The notes: a model not told the origin generated them from the letters alone. DNA of 64,000 nucleotides from Streptomyces purpureus (GCF_014648195.1 NZ_BMQQ01000004.1:274217-338216); one strand, 5' to 3'; positions 17,627-25,689 are shown, counted from the first letter of the stretch. Program-made: numbers and translations.

Positions 17627-18371
17627 GGCGGTCGCGCGCGTCGAAGAGCGCGTCCTTGATCGTCTGTTCGTGGCCCGGTGTCAGCCGTGCCACGGGCACC
17701 GAGCAGCTGATCGCGTCACGCGACGGTGTCCGGTACGGGATCGCGATGCCGAAGCAGCGCAGCCCCAGCGTGTTCTCCTCGCGGTCCACGGCGTATCCCT
17801 GCTCGCGGACGGCGTGCAGCTCGTCGATGAGCTTCTCGCGGTCCGTGATCGTGTGCTCGGTCACCGCGGGGAGGGTCTCGGGGAGCAGCTTGCGGACCTG
17901 CTCGTCGGTGTGGGTGGCGAGCAGGGCCTTGCCGAGCGCGGTCGAGTGGGCGGGCAGCCGGCGGCCGACGCGGGTGAAGGGGCGCAGGTAGTGCTGGGAC
18001 TGACGGGTCGCGAGGTAGACGACGTTGGTGCCGTCGAGCCGGGCGAGGTGGATGGTCTCGGTGGTGTCGTCGGAGAGCCGGTCGAGGGTGGGCCGGGCGG
18101 CGCTCACGACTTCGTCGCCGTCGATGTACGAGGTGCCGACGAGCAGGGCCCGTACGCCGATTCCGTACCGCGTACCGGTGGCGTCGGTCTCCACCCAGCC
18201 GAGATCGACCAGGGTGCGCAGCAGCATGTACAGGCTGGACTTGGGGTAGCCGACGGCTTCCTGGACGGCGGCGAGGGAGTGCATGCCGGGGAGGCCCGCG
18301 AAGTATTCGAGCAGTTCCACCGTGCGTACGGCCGACTTGACCTGCGCCCCACCCGAATCGGCAGTCGACAT
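17601..18371 (-). CDS. IclR-family transcriptional regulator
   Basis: A 256-residue IclR regulator. The winged helix (about 10-75) reads SAVRTVELLEYFAGLPGMHS, YPKSSLYMLLRTLVDLGWVE. The effector domain (about 90-250) has LPAHSTALGKALLATHTDE, the VDREENTLGLRCFGIAIPY segment and the conserved Cys in AISCSVPVARLT. It starts at 18371 (MSTADSGG); ten more in-frame codons upstream are possible. It ends inside the convergent cupin gene. Targets unknown; IclR regulators usually control nearby catabolic genes, but none is adjacent. Confidence 0.88.
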   Translation of the reverse strand: MSTADSGGAQVKSAVRTVELLEYFAGLPGMHSLAAVQEAVGYPKSSLYMLLRTLVDLGWVETDATGTRYGIGVRALLVGTSYIDGDEVVSAARPTLDRLSDDTTETIHLARLDGTNVVYLATRQSQHYLRPFTRVGRRLPAHSTALGKALLATHTDEQVRKLLPETLPAVTEHTITDREKLIDELHAVREQGYAVDREENTLGLRCFGIAIPYRTPSRDAISCSVPVARLTPGHEQTIKDALFDARDRLTLATRRL

Positions 18372-18616
18372 TCGCCCCGCACCCCTTGTGTTCGCGTTCA
18401 CCTATAGGAACTGCGGTCAGAATAGCGAACAGGGGCAGGGCGGGCAGCAGAACCAGTGTGGAGCCCGGACCCCTGGACGGAAAGCCCGCCCGAGCAGTCT
18501 GCGGTCGAGACCACAGCGGACGGGATCCCCCGGACGCTGCTCCCTTGGGAGCCGTGTGACGGCAATACTCCCGGTCTTCCCCGTCGTGCCGACGGGCGCC
18601 TGGAACACTGACCCCC

Positions 18617-19225
18617 ATGGATCTGGTTCTCCCCGAACTCCCTTTCCCGCTGCGCGCCTACGGTCCCGACGCCGACTGGTCGTACGAACGGGGTGTGCTG
18701 AACGGCTGGGCGGGCGCCCGGCAGGACCGTTTCGTGCCGCCCACGGGCGACGCGCTGGACCCGGCGTCGGACGCGCCGCGTCTGCTGGGCGCGCCCGAGG
18801 GCGATTTCCAGCTCCTCGCGCGCGTGAAGGCGGGCTTTGGTGCCGCCTTCGACGCGGGTGTGCTGTACGTCCACGTTGCCGAGCGGGAGTGGGCCAAGCT
18901 CTGCCTGGAGCTCTCCCCGGACCGGCCGACGGTGTGCACGGTCGTGACGCGGGGGCACTCCGACGACGCCAACTCCTTCGTGGTCGACGGCGACAGTGTC
19001 TGGCTGAGGGTCAGCAGGACCGGAGGCGCGTTCGCGTTCCACGCGTCGACGGACGGCGAGAAGTGGACGTTCGTGCGGATCTTCTCGCTGGGGACGACGG
19101 AGCAGGCGTCGGCGGCGCTGGTCGGTTTCATGGCGCAGTCGCCGGTGGGCGAGGGCTGTGTGGTCTCCTTCGACCGGATCGAGTACCGCCCGGCGTGGCC
19201 GCAGGGTCTGCGGGACGGCTCCTGA
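18617..19225 (+). CDS. DUF1349 (concanavalin-like fold) protein
   Basis: A 202-residue soluble protein of the DUF1349 family, jelly-roll proteins distantly like carbohydrate-binding modules. Seen are FQLLARVKAGFGAAFDAGVL, EREWAKLCLELS, an SFVVDGDSVWLRVSRTGGAF strand and the FHASTDGEKWTFVRIF motif. Members are sometimes called regulators of enolase on thin evidence. The gene stands alone between the IclR promoter region and the MFS remnant. Confidence 0.8.
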   Translation: MDLVLPELPFPLRAYGPDADWSYERGVLNGWAGARQDRFVPPTGDALDPASDAPRLLGAPEGDFQLLARVKAGFGAAFDAGVLYVHVAEREWAKLCLELSPDRPTVCTVVTRGHSDDANSFVVDGDSVWLRVSRTGGAFAFHASTDGEKWTFVRIFSLGTTEQASAALVGFMAQSPVGEGCVVSFDRIEYRPAWPQGLRDGS

Positions 19226-19241
19226 ACGACCGGTACGGGCC

Positions 19242-19690
19242 TCAGGCGCGGGGCAGTCGCAGCGAGGCCGCCGTCGTAACCGTCAGCAGCACGGCGCTCA
19301 CCAGCAGGCTGGTGCGCAGGCCGGTGGCGAAGCCGCCCGCCACCAGCGAGCCGAAGACCGCGATGGCCAGGCCGCCCGCGGTCCGGCGGACGGCGTTCAG
19401 GAGACCCGCGGCGGTGCCCGCGCGGTCGGCGGGCATGGCCTCCATCATCGCGGCGATCAGCGGCGGCAGCGAGAAGCCGCAGCCGAGGGCCAGCGGGACG
19501 AGGGTGACGGCCAGCGGCGGCAGAGGTGTTGCCGGGCCGACCGTCAGCAGGAGCAGCAGTCCGCCGACCGCCACCAGCTGGCCGGTGACGATCGGCAGCC
19601 GGGGGCCGTAGCGAGCCGCGACCTTCGCCGAGGCGATGTTCACGGCCGCCAGCAGTAGTGGCCCGAATGCCATATGCCCGGAGGTTCTGG
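19242..19690 (-). pseudogene. MFS transporter, C-terminal remnant
   Basis: The minus strand encodes about 150 residues typical of the last five helices of a 14-helix drug-export MFS protein: AFGPLLLAAVNIASAKVAAR, GRLP-type loop, TLVPLALGCGFSLPPLIAAM, and the RAGTAAGLLNAVRRTAGGLA motif before two final helices. The N-terminal two-thirds are missing: upstream of about 19690 the reading runs antisense into the GlxA gene. A deletion joined here is the simplest explanation. Confidence 0.75.
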
Positions 19691-19692
19691 CC

Positions 19693-20779
19693 ATGTCGGT
19701 GGCGCTGGGGTCGTCGGCCCGGCGGGTCGAGGTGATCGCCGCGCCGCCGGTGTCGATGTTCAACCTGTCCATCCCCGAGATGCTGTTCGAGAAGGCCGAG
19801 GTGGACGGGGAGCGCTGCTACGAGACGCTGATCTGCGCCCCCGACCCGGGGCCGGTCGCCACGGCCGGGGGTCTGGAGCTGGTCGTCGCGCACCGCCTCG
19901 ACGTGGTGGACACGGCGGACACGGTGGTCCTCGCGGGCAGCGGGGTGTACGACGCGCCCGACGCGCGGATCCTGGACGTGCTGCGGCGGGCCGCAGCGGC
20001 CGGGAAGCGGATCGCGTCCTTCTGCACGGGCGCGTTCGCGCTGGCGGCGGCGGGGCTGCTGGACGGCCGGGCGGCGACGACGTACTGGACGTACCGCGAG
20101 GCGCTCGCCGCCCGTCATCCGTCGGTCGACCTGCAGGACGACGTCCTGTACGTGCAGGACGGGCCGATCTGTACGTGCAGGACGGGCCGATCCTCACCTC
20201 GTCCGGGACGCGGCCGGGATCGACCTGTGCCTGCACATCATCCGTACCGACTACGGAGCCGCCGTCGCCAACGCGGTGGCCCGGCTCGCGCTGGTCGCGC
20301 CGGTACGGCCCGGCGGGCAGGCGCGGTTCACGCACACCCCGCTGCCGCCGGAACGGGGCGTCTCCTTCGCCTGCACGCGCGCGTGGGCCATGCGCCACCT
20401 GGACGAGCCGCTCACGCTGACCGACCTGGCCCGGCACGCGGGGGTGTCGGTGCGGACGCTGTCGCGCCGGTTCCACGCGGAGACCGGGGTGAGCCCGCTG
20501 CAGTGGCTGCTGCACCAGCGGGTGGAGCGGGCGAAGGAGCTCCTCGAGACGACGGAACTGGCCATGGACCAGCTGGCCCGGGCCGCGGGCCTGGGCTCGG
20601 CGGACTCCCTTCGCCGGCATGTGCTGCGCCGCACGGGCCTGACCCCGACGGCGTACCGCGCTTCGTTCACCCGCCGCGGCCTGCCCACGGACCTCAGCGC
20701 CGACCGCCCCGGTCTGCCCGCGGGCATTCCCTGCCTTCCCGCAACCGCCGCCGGTCCGTCCGCGTCCTCGGTCGCGTGA
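19693..20779 (+). pseudogene. GlxA-type AraC-family regulator, broken by two frameshifts
   Basis: The gene reads in three frames. Residues 1-160 form the DJ-1/PfpI-like domain (SMFNLSIPEMLFEKAEV, VVLAGSGVYDAPDA, ASFCTGAFALAAAGLLDGR). A 23-bp tandem duplication (20146-20168 = 20169-20191) shifts the frame, and a second shift of one base near 20207-20213 is needed to reach the C-terminal AraC helix-turn-helix (LTLTDLARHAGVSVRTLSRR, LLETTELAMDQLARAAGLGS) that ends at 20779. Without both lesions the product would be an ordinary protein of about 350 residues. Confidence 0.85.
20146..20191. repeat. Exact 23-bp tandem duplication inside the GlxA gene
   Basis: Two identical head-to-tail copies, 20146-20168 and 20169-20191, each beginning CTGTACGTGCAGGACGGG and encoding the YVQDGP stretch. 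As 23 is not a multiple of three, the second copy breaks the frame. Confidence 0.95.
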
Positions 20780-21252
20780 TCCGATACGCCCACGCCGAAG
20801 ATCTTGACGCCATCGCCGCCCTGCACCGCCAGGCCCGGGCCACCTACTACCGCGGTCATCTGCGGGAGGGGGAGTTCCTGGGCCCCGAGGAGCTGGCGCG
20901 CGGCCGGGCCGGGTGGACGGCCGCCGTCGCGGAGGGCCGGGTGCTGTGCGCGGAGCGGGAGGGCGAGGTGGCCGGGGCCGCCGCCTTCGGCGTCCGCGAC
21001 GGCGTCATGTACCTGACCCAACTGCATGTCGCCCCGGCTCACTGGCGCCAAGGCGTCGGCACGCGGCTGCACGCGGCGTGCGTCGAGGCCTGGCGTACGG
21101 CCGGGGTCACCACCGCCCGCCTGGAGGTGTACGAACACAACGCCCGCGCCCAGGCCTTCTACGCGGCCCACGGCTGGCGCCCCGACCCGGCGGCCCCGCG
21201 CGCCGGCAGCCATCTCGTGCTGCGGCTCACACTCCCCGCAGGTCAGGAATGA
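20776..21252 (+). CDS. GNAT-family N-acetyltransferase
   Basis: A 158-residue GNAT acetyltransferase. It shows the acetyl-CoA motif LHVAPAHWRQGVGTRLHAAC (the Q/RxxGxG/A loop) at about residue 85-104 and the closing strand RLEVYEHNARAQAFYAAHGW. The GTG start at 20776 overlaps the stop of the broken GlxA gene (GTGA), so translation was probably coupled to it and may now be weakened. Acceptor substrate unknown. Confidence 0.85.
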   Translation: MIRYAHAEDLDAIAALHRQARATYYRGHLREGEFLGPEELARGRAGWTAAVAEGRVLCAEREGEVAGAAAFGVRDGVMYLTQLHVAPAHWRQGVGTRLHAACVEAWRTAGVTTARLEVYEHNARAQAFYAAHGWRPDPAAPRAGSHLVLRLTLPAGQE

Positions 21253-21328
21253 GCCGGGTGACGGCCGCGTTGGCCCTCCCGTGAGCGGAGGAGGTCCCTC
21301 CGGGCCGTATGAGTGGGAGTGGAACAGC

Positions 21329-21367
21329 ATGCGCGTCGAGATCTGGAGCGACATCGCCTGCGCGTGA
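21329..21367 (+). pseudogene. DsbA/FrnE-family oxidoreductase, 5' fragment at the left element edge
   Basis: ATG to TGA encodes only MRVEIWSDIACA. The first 11 codons are the usual start of DsbA/FrnE-type thiol oxidoreductases, MRVEIWSDIAC, to be followed by PWC. The next bases already belong to the inserted element, which supplies Ala and a stop. The rest of the gene resumes at 25717 in matching register. Confidence 0.88.
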
Positions 21368-21382
21368 ACCAACGGAACCACA
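21345..21382. other. attL-like left junction of the inserted element
   Basis: Host sequence ends in GCCTGC (21356-21361), the same hexamer as at the right edge (25717-25722). Six bases later begins ACCAACGGAACCACA (21368-21382), matching 14 of 15 bases of the inverted arm at 25698-25712. This is the layout of a hybrid host-arm/phage-arm site left by a large serine integrase; that enzyme class is inferred. Confidence 0.75.
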
Positions 21383-21475
21383 GGTTATCGCAGGGCCGTT
21401 GACCAGCGGTGACGAACGCGAAGATGCCCCGGTCGGCGCTCGCGGGGGAAGCGCAGACCAGGGCAGTGCGGGGTG

Positions 21476-22645
21476 TCAGCCCACGGCGGGGACGGGGTGG
21501 TCCGGGGAGTCGAGCCAGGCGCGTTCCATGCCGTCAGCCACGGTCAATCCGAACCGATCGAACCCGGGTCGCTCCTGTCCGTGCCACCAGTAGTAGGCGG
21601 CTTCCGTCTCGTCCCACAGCCGGCGGGGACCCGCCTGCACCACCGCGAACGAGTCGGCCCCGGGTTCGTAGTCGGCCGATGCCCACGACTCCGTGTCGGT
21701 GCTGTACGTCCACAGGGTGTACGTGCCGTCGTCATAGCGTTCCACGCTCCAGAACGCCCCAGACATCTGGAGCCCGATGGCGAACTGTTCCACCCACCCG
21801 CCAACCTCGGCGGGCGAAAGCGTGGTGGTGCTCCTGGTGCCGTCCGCAGGCCACTCGTGGCCGTTCAGATAGGCGTCATGCCGTGGTAGGTCCGGGCGCT
21901 GCTGCCGCAGGCGCATGAAGGCGCTGGAGCGCGTGAAGCGCCCGCTCGCCGTTCCGCCGTCCACGGTCAGCCTGACGATGGCTTCACCGCCGTACAGGGT
22001 TCCCCAGGGGGCCACGATCAGCCCGCCCGAACGCGTCTGGTCCACCCATGCCCGGGGAACCTCGCCGACCGAGCACGTCGCGATGACACGGTCATACGGT
22101 GCCCCTCCTGCGTACCCCAGCCGGCCGTCACCGACGATCACCAGCGGAGACAGACCCGCGGTGCGCTGGTTCTCCCCGGCCCCCTTCGCAACCTCAGGGT
22201 CGAACTCGATGGAGACGACGTTCTCGGCGCCGAGCCGGTGTGCGAGCAGTGCCGAATTCCAGCCCGTGCCCGTTCCGATCTCCAGCACCCTGTGCCCGTC
22301 TGCGACGCCGAGATCGGCCAGCATCGAGAACACCATGTGAGGCTGCGAACTGGAGTTGGAAGGCGTCTTGCCCAGCCCGTCCCCGGTGTGGCTGCCGTCG
22401 TCCCACTGGGTGGTCAGCGGGATGTCCGAGTACACCGCCGCGAACCACGCGTCCGGGTCCTCGGTGCGGTCCACCATGGGGTTCTGCCGGGTGCCGTCCG
22501 AGATTCCGGGCCAGATGCGGTCAGGTACGAACTTGTCCCGGGGCACCGCCTCGTAGGTCGGCAGCCAGTCCGATTGCAGAGCGCCCGAAGCAACGAGCGC
22601 GGAGGCGAGCCCCGAGGGGCCCACCTCCTCTTTGCGCGCGGCCAT
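21476..22645 (-). CDS. PIMT-type O-methyltransferase with C-terminal extension (RiPP-associated type)
   Basis: A 389-residue homologue of protein-L-isoaspartate O-methyltransferase. The Rossmann core (about 1-225) has the PIMT substrate region SSSQPHMVFSMLADLG, the AdoMet motif VLEIGTGTGWNSALLA and the VVSIEFDPEVAKGA acidic loop. Housekeeping PIMTs stop near 220 residues; the extra ~165 here (FMRLRQQRPDLPRHDAYLNG, VEQFAIGLQMSGAFWSVERY) is typical of PIMTs that act on ribosomal peptides, methylating Asp so that it closes to aspartimide. The start at 22645 is seven bases from the stop of the 47-aa peptide, its likely substrate. Confidence 0.85.
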   Translation of the reverse strand: MAARKEEVGPSGLASALVASGALQSDWLPTYEAVPRDKFVPDRIWPGISDGTRQNPMVDRTEDPDAWFAAVYSDIPLTTQWDDGSHTGDGLGKTPSNSSSQPHMVFSMLADLGVADGHRVLEIGTGTGWNSALLAHRLGAENVVSIEFDPEVAKGAGENQRTAGLSPLVIVGDGRLGYAGGAPYDRVIATCSVGEVPRAWVDQTRSGGLIVAPWGTLYGGEAIVRLTVDGGTASGRFTRSSAFMRLRQQRPDLPRHDAYLNGHEWPADGTRSTTTLSPAEVGGWVEQFAIGLQMSGAFWSVERYDDGTYTLWTYSTDTESWASADYEPGADSFAVVQAGPRRLWDETEAAYYWWHGQERPGFDRFGLTVADGMERAWLDSPDHPVPAVG

Positions 22646-22651
22646 CCGGTG

Positions 22652-22795
22652 CTACTTCTTCGCGGGGCCGGAGCCGTCGGAGCTGTTCCCGCCGCTCGTC
22701 TCGGACCCGCCGCCCCCGTGTCCGCGTCCGCTGCTGCCGTCGTCCTGCTGGCTTCCGCCCTGTCCGCTTCCGGTACCGCCGCCGTGCTTGGGCAT
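22652..22795 (-). CDS. Gly/Ser/Asp-rich 47-aa peptide, candidate RiPP precursor for the methyltransferase
   Basis: The peptide starts MPKHGGGTGSGQGGSQQDDG and ends SSDGSGPAKK. It has no signal peptide, no Cys and no hydrophobic core. It carries two Asp-Gly steps, DDGSSG and SDGSGP, the sequence context most prone to succinimide/aspartimide formation, which is what PIMT homologues act on. GAGGAG lies six bases before the ATG, so it is translated on its own although the frame stays open upstream. It sits immediately before the methyltransferase in one operon. Precursor role is inference. Confidence 0.65.
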   Translation of the reverse strand: MPKHGGGTGSGQGGSQQDDGSSGRGHGGGGSETSGGNSSDGSGPAKK

Positions 22796-22871
22796 CTCGT
22801 GCTCCTCAACTCGTGATGGTGTGGGGCTTTCACTTACTGACCCGCCCTGGCGGGGGCGGGGGCTGTGGGGG

Positions 22872-23077
22872 TCAGGCGGGCCTTGCGGTGGCCGGGTCGG
22901 CGTGCCACTCGCGGCCCCGTGTTCGGACCAGAGAAAGGCGATGGGGCGCTTCCTGCGTCGGTTCGGCGGGTCGGACGGGTCTTCCCACTCGGGGTCGAGA
23001 TCCCGCAGGATGCCGACACGACCCGCGCTGTCCTCCACCAGCTTTCCGACATCCCGTTTCGTGATCACTTCGGGCAC
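22872..23077 (-). pseudogene. Small cassette protein, probably frameshifted near its end
   Basis: From the GTG at 23077 the product reads MPEVITKRDVGKLVEDSAGR, then VGILRDLDPEWEDP and AFLWSEHG. Relatives I remember continue with a GREW-x-ADP-x-x-RPA ending. Here that ending (GREWHADPATARPA, then stop at 22872) sits in the next frame, requiring one missing base in the G-run near 22915. As it stands the frame misses this stop and runs on into the 47-aa peptide. The start overlaps the upstream gene by 13 bases. Function unknown. Confidence 0.5.
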
Positions 23078-23256
23078 TCGTTCTCGCGGTGCCGGTACAC
23101 CACGGTGGGCGGGGCACCGATCCGCGCAACGATGTCCCGGTGCACCTGTTCAAGGCTGCCGATAGGCCCGTCGCAGTTCGAACACCTCTCACCCGTAGGC
23201 GCGTAAGTCAGGTACTCCGATTTCGCGCCCGCATTCGATCTGGTTTGGCTCGCCAT
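23065..23256 (-). CDS. Small CxxC protein of unknown function
   Basis: A 63-residue protein, MASQTRSNAGAKSEYLTYAP, with RCSNCDGPIGSLEQVHRD and a final NECPK. The CxxC and the late Cys could bind zinc. Homologous tiny proteins accompany XRE/DUF5753 regulators in streptomycetes as I recall. I chose the ATG at 23256 over the 23274 codon. It is cotranscribed with its neighbours in the element. Confidence 0.6.
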   Translation of the reverse strand: MASQTRSNAGAKSEYLTYAPTGERCSNCDGPIGSLEQVHRDIVARIGAPPTVVYRHRENECPK

Positions 23257-23347
23257 CGTCCGCCGTCCCCTCACGTGATCCGACGACGACCACGCTACGG
23301 AGAGCGAAAGCCCAATCCTCAGTGCATTGCACGAGGTTGCACGCGAG

Positions 23348-24196
23348 TTACCCGAGGGCGTCCAAGGCTGATGTGATCAGCGCGCGGGCGGAGGCCCCGT
23401 ACACCGCGAGCGCTGCAAGCTCCGCGAACGTGTCGGCGTAAAGCGCAATCTCGCTCGGCTGCGTGAGCGTGAGGTAGCCGGAGATCAATTCGACGTTGAC
23501 CTGTGCCGTGTCGTAGATCCAGAACCCTTCAGCCGGCCAGCGCTCCCGGTCCGGCGCCATGGGGACGACTCCCAGACTGACATTGGGCAGTGAGGCAACG
23601 GAGATCAAGTGGCCGAGCTGACCGGACATGACGTCAGCGCCGCCGATTCCCGTCCGCAACACCGACTCCTCGACGAGGAACGCGAACCGCCGGTCACCCT
23701 CGTACAGGACCCGCTGACGCTCCATGCGGGCGGCCACGGCTTCGGCCACGTCGTCCACCAGGCCGCGCCGTCGTTGGATGGCTTGTAGCGCTGCCGTCGT
23801 ATAGGGCCGGGTCTGGATCATGCCGGGCACGAGCCACGATGAGTATGACCGGAAACGGCGGGTGCGCTGGTACAGCGGTAGGCGGGCTTCCTGCGCCTGC
23901 CTGAGCCCGGCCCGCTCCATCCGTCGCCAGCCGACCCACATGCCCTCGGCTGTCCGCAGCATGGCAATGAGGTCTTCGGTCTGGTCGTCGGCTCCGCAAG
24001 CCGTGCACCACGCCCGGATGTCGTCCGCTGACGGGGGCGTACGGCCGTTCATGATCCGGGAGGACTTGGACCGGCTCCACTCGCAGCGCTCGGCGAGTTC
24101 GGCCCCGGTCAGCCCGGCATCCCGGCAAAGCTCCCCGAGTCGATCCGCGAGAGCCTGCCGGGCTTGCTGGGCACTGGAAGATGCAGAGACAGCCAT
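23348..24196 (-). CDS. XRE-family regulator with DUF5753 C-terminal domain
   Basis: A 282-residue DNA-binding protein. The N-terminal XRE helix-turn-helix (about 8-65) reads RLGELCRDAGLTGAELAERC, EWSRSKSSRIMNGRTPPSAD. The C-terminal DUF5753/Scr1-type domain (about 95-275) has YSSWLVPGMIQTRPYTTAAL, FLVEESVLRTGIGGADVMSG and the closing YADTFAELAALAVYG. Such regulators occur by the dozen in streptomycetes, each next to a small partner gene. It sits 10 bases from the stop of the DUF6879 gene, so both are in one operon. It probably controls the cassette. Confidence 0.88.
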   Translation of the reverse strand: MAVSASSSAQQARQALADRLGELCRDAGLTGAELAERCEWSRSKSSRIMNGRTPPSADDIRAWCTACGADDQTEDLIAMLRTAEGMWVGWRRMERAGLRQAQEARLPLYQRTRRFRSYSSWLVPGMIQTRPYTTAALQAIQRRRGLVDDVAEAVAARMERQRVLYEGDRRFAFLVEESVLRTGIGGADVMSGQLGHLISVASLPNVSLGVVPMAPDRERWPAEGFWIYDTAQVNVELISGYLTLTQPSEIALYADTFAELAALAVYGASARALITSALDALG

Positions 24197-24206
24197 GGGT
24201 ACGTGA

Positions 24207-24737
24207 TCAGTCGGGCCGGTACTCCGCGTGGGGAACCGCGCGCTCCCACGCTGCCTCGTACGCACTGACGTACTGCGCGGCCAACGTCGCGTCGTGGACT
24301 ACCTCCATGCGAGGCCCGGTCCACTGACCCTCGCCGCTGAAGTGGTGCAGGATCACGGTCTCCTCATCCATGACCCACCCGTCCAGGGCGGGGAGCAGGA
24401 GATCACGGGCCCGAGAACGCGGCAGCCAACGTACTTCCTCGCCCGCTGCGACGTTCGTGAAGGTGCCGTCGTACTCGTAGCGGACGTAATCGCTCAACGG
24501 CTCCGAGACGACGCGCAGCCGGCGCATGACCACACCGCGGCGTGTCGTCTCGGCCACCACGTCCAGCCACGAGCGCCACCACGACTCCCGGTCGGCCGGG
24601 TCGTACCGGTGCCCCTCCTGCCAGCGGATGAACTCGGGGTCATCCCGCATGTAGCTGTCCCGCATCTCAAGGTGCATCGCCGAGCGCTGCGCCTTCGCGA
24701 GGCATTCACGTACCGCTGTTGCCACCGTTGTCCTCAC
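24207..24737 (-). CDS. DUF6879-family protein
   Basis: A 176-residue soluble protein of the DUF6879 type: AQRSAMHLEMRDSYMRDDPE, the VVMRRLRVVSEPLSDYVRYE segment and EEVRWLPRSRARDLLLP. These proteins accompany XRE/DUF5753 regulators, function unknown. The GTG at 24737 overlaps the upstream gene by 32 bases; a GTG at 24725 is an alternative with GAGG seven to ten bases upstream. Confidence 0.75.
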   Translation of the reverse strand: MRTTVATAVRECLAKAQRSAMHLEMRDSYMRDDPEFIRWQEGHRYDPADRESWWRSWLDVVAETTRRGVVMRRLRVVSEPLSDYVRYEYDGTFTNVAAGEEVRWLPRSRARDLLLPALDGWVMDEETVILHHFSGEGQWTGPRMEVVHDATLAAQYVSAYEAAWERAVPHAEYRPD

Positions 24738-24972
24738 TGTCCGGGCGGGGGATGAACTGGAGCATGTTGGCAGGCAACCGGATCACGGTCTCGTGGTCCG
24801 GCACGTCCGTGGAGTGGCCCGGAACCGAGCCGACTTCCTGAGCCTGCCGGATCGTCTCGTCGTCCGCCTTCCACGACTGGATGATCAGGTCTCCGGTCTC
24901 CTCCTCTACCCAGATCGTGGGCGAGCCGTCATCGGGGGTGTTGGGCCAAATCCCCAGGAACCTTAGGGCCAT
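24706..24972 (-). CDS. Small cassette protein upstream of DUF6879
   Basis: An 88-residue acidic protein, MALRFLGIWPNTPDDGSPTI, with WVEEETGDLIIQSWKADDET and HETVIRLPANMLQFIPRPDS. It is the usual small first gene of XRE-DUF6879 cassettes in my memory. AGGAG lies seven bases before the ATG at 24972, which rules out the long upstream extension. Function unknown. Confidence 0.7.
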   Translation of the reverse strand: MALRFLGIWPNTPDDGSPTIWVEEETGDLIIQSWKADDETIRQAQEVGSVPGHSTDVPDHETVIRLPANMLQFIPRPDSEDNGGNSGT

Positions 24973-25253
24973 TGGGCACTCCTGTACCGAGTCGGTTGCA
25001 CGGATGTGCACGAGCCTCACCCCTCCAGCGCATCGGCGCAAGAGCGCAGCGCGACGCACGCTGTGCTGCCGACTGAAAGCACGAAAGCCCCGCACCGGCC
25101 ACCCTGGTACTGGCGACGCGCGCGGGGCTCTGCGATGAGGGAATTTCTCGGCTGAATCAGGTGACCGACCGTATTCGCTGGGCGCGGGATCCCCCAAGCT
25201 CACTGAGGCGATGGCAGCGGACTCGTTTGAAATCAATCTGCACTCTGAAGTAT
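24973..25253. other. Leader/intergenic region of the element's regulator operon
   Basis: No gene is visible here. It must contain the promoter of the minus-strand cassette and holds the hairpin at 25086-25129. Base composition is notably AT-richer towards 25250. Confidence 0.5.
25086..25129 (-). terminator. Hairpin between the HNH gene and the regulator cassette
   Basis: AGCCCCGC (25086-25093) pairs with GCGGGGCT (25122-25129) around a long loop that itself folds partly. It lies 125 bases after the HNH stop on the minus strand and 114 bases before the cassette start, so it either ends the HNH transcript or attenuates a read-through one. Confidence 0.6.
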
Positions 25254-25676
25254 TCACCGCCGCCAAAACGACCTAATCAGCCATGCGAGTTTTTTGCCTC
25301 CCTGCCGTTCTGGCGTGAGAGGGGTGGGGGGTACCCCCCTGGTCGAGCCGTGCCCTAGGACCGGATCGGCTTGACGTTCGCGGCAGCCCCCCCCGCCCGG
25401 TTGACGCTTAGCGGTCTCTCGGTTGTGGCAGCGAACGCACAGCGGGCGGAGATGCCTCGCCCCGTCCGGATCCGCCTCACCCCGTGCCACCAGCTCTCGC
25501 TGGCTCAAGGGGAAGTGGTCCGCGACGTCGCCGCAGAACCGCACAGCAGACACATGGTTCCGGTACAGGTACGCCCGGCGGACGCGCTGCCAACAAATGT
25601 CGTACGCGGGTTCTATTCTAGGGACCGAGGGATTCCTTCCCGGGTTAAAGGAGGGGCGAAGGTTTCCAAGACACAC
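25254..25676 (-). CDS. HNH endonuclease at the right edge of the element
   Basis: A protein of up to 140 residues. The core reads VADHFPLSQRELVARGEADP and then HLRPLCVRCHNRETAKRQPG, the D-H and C-x-x-C-H-N pattern of phage-type HNH nucleases. In phages such genes lie near the packaging end and terminase. The first ~25 residues do not look like family sequence, so the true start may be a later codon or the 5' end may be trimmed by the integration site 20 bases upstream. It points to a phage origin for the element. Confidence 0.65.
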   Translation of the reverse strand: MCLGNLRPSFNPGRNPSVPRIEPAYDICWQRVRRAYLYRNHVSAVRFCGDVADHFPLSQRELVARGEADPDGARHLRPLCVRCHNRETAKRQPGGGGCRERQADPVLGHGSTRGVPPTPLTPERQGGKKLAWLIRSFWRR

Positions 25677-25689
25677 GTTTCCGCAGGTC

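Noticed and set aside
22652..23077. A single 141-aa protein joining the small cassette protein and the 47-aa peptide
   Set aside because: The peptide has its own strong ribosome site and the upstream protein has its natural ending in the next frame, so the open join is better explained by a frameshift.
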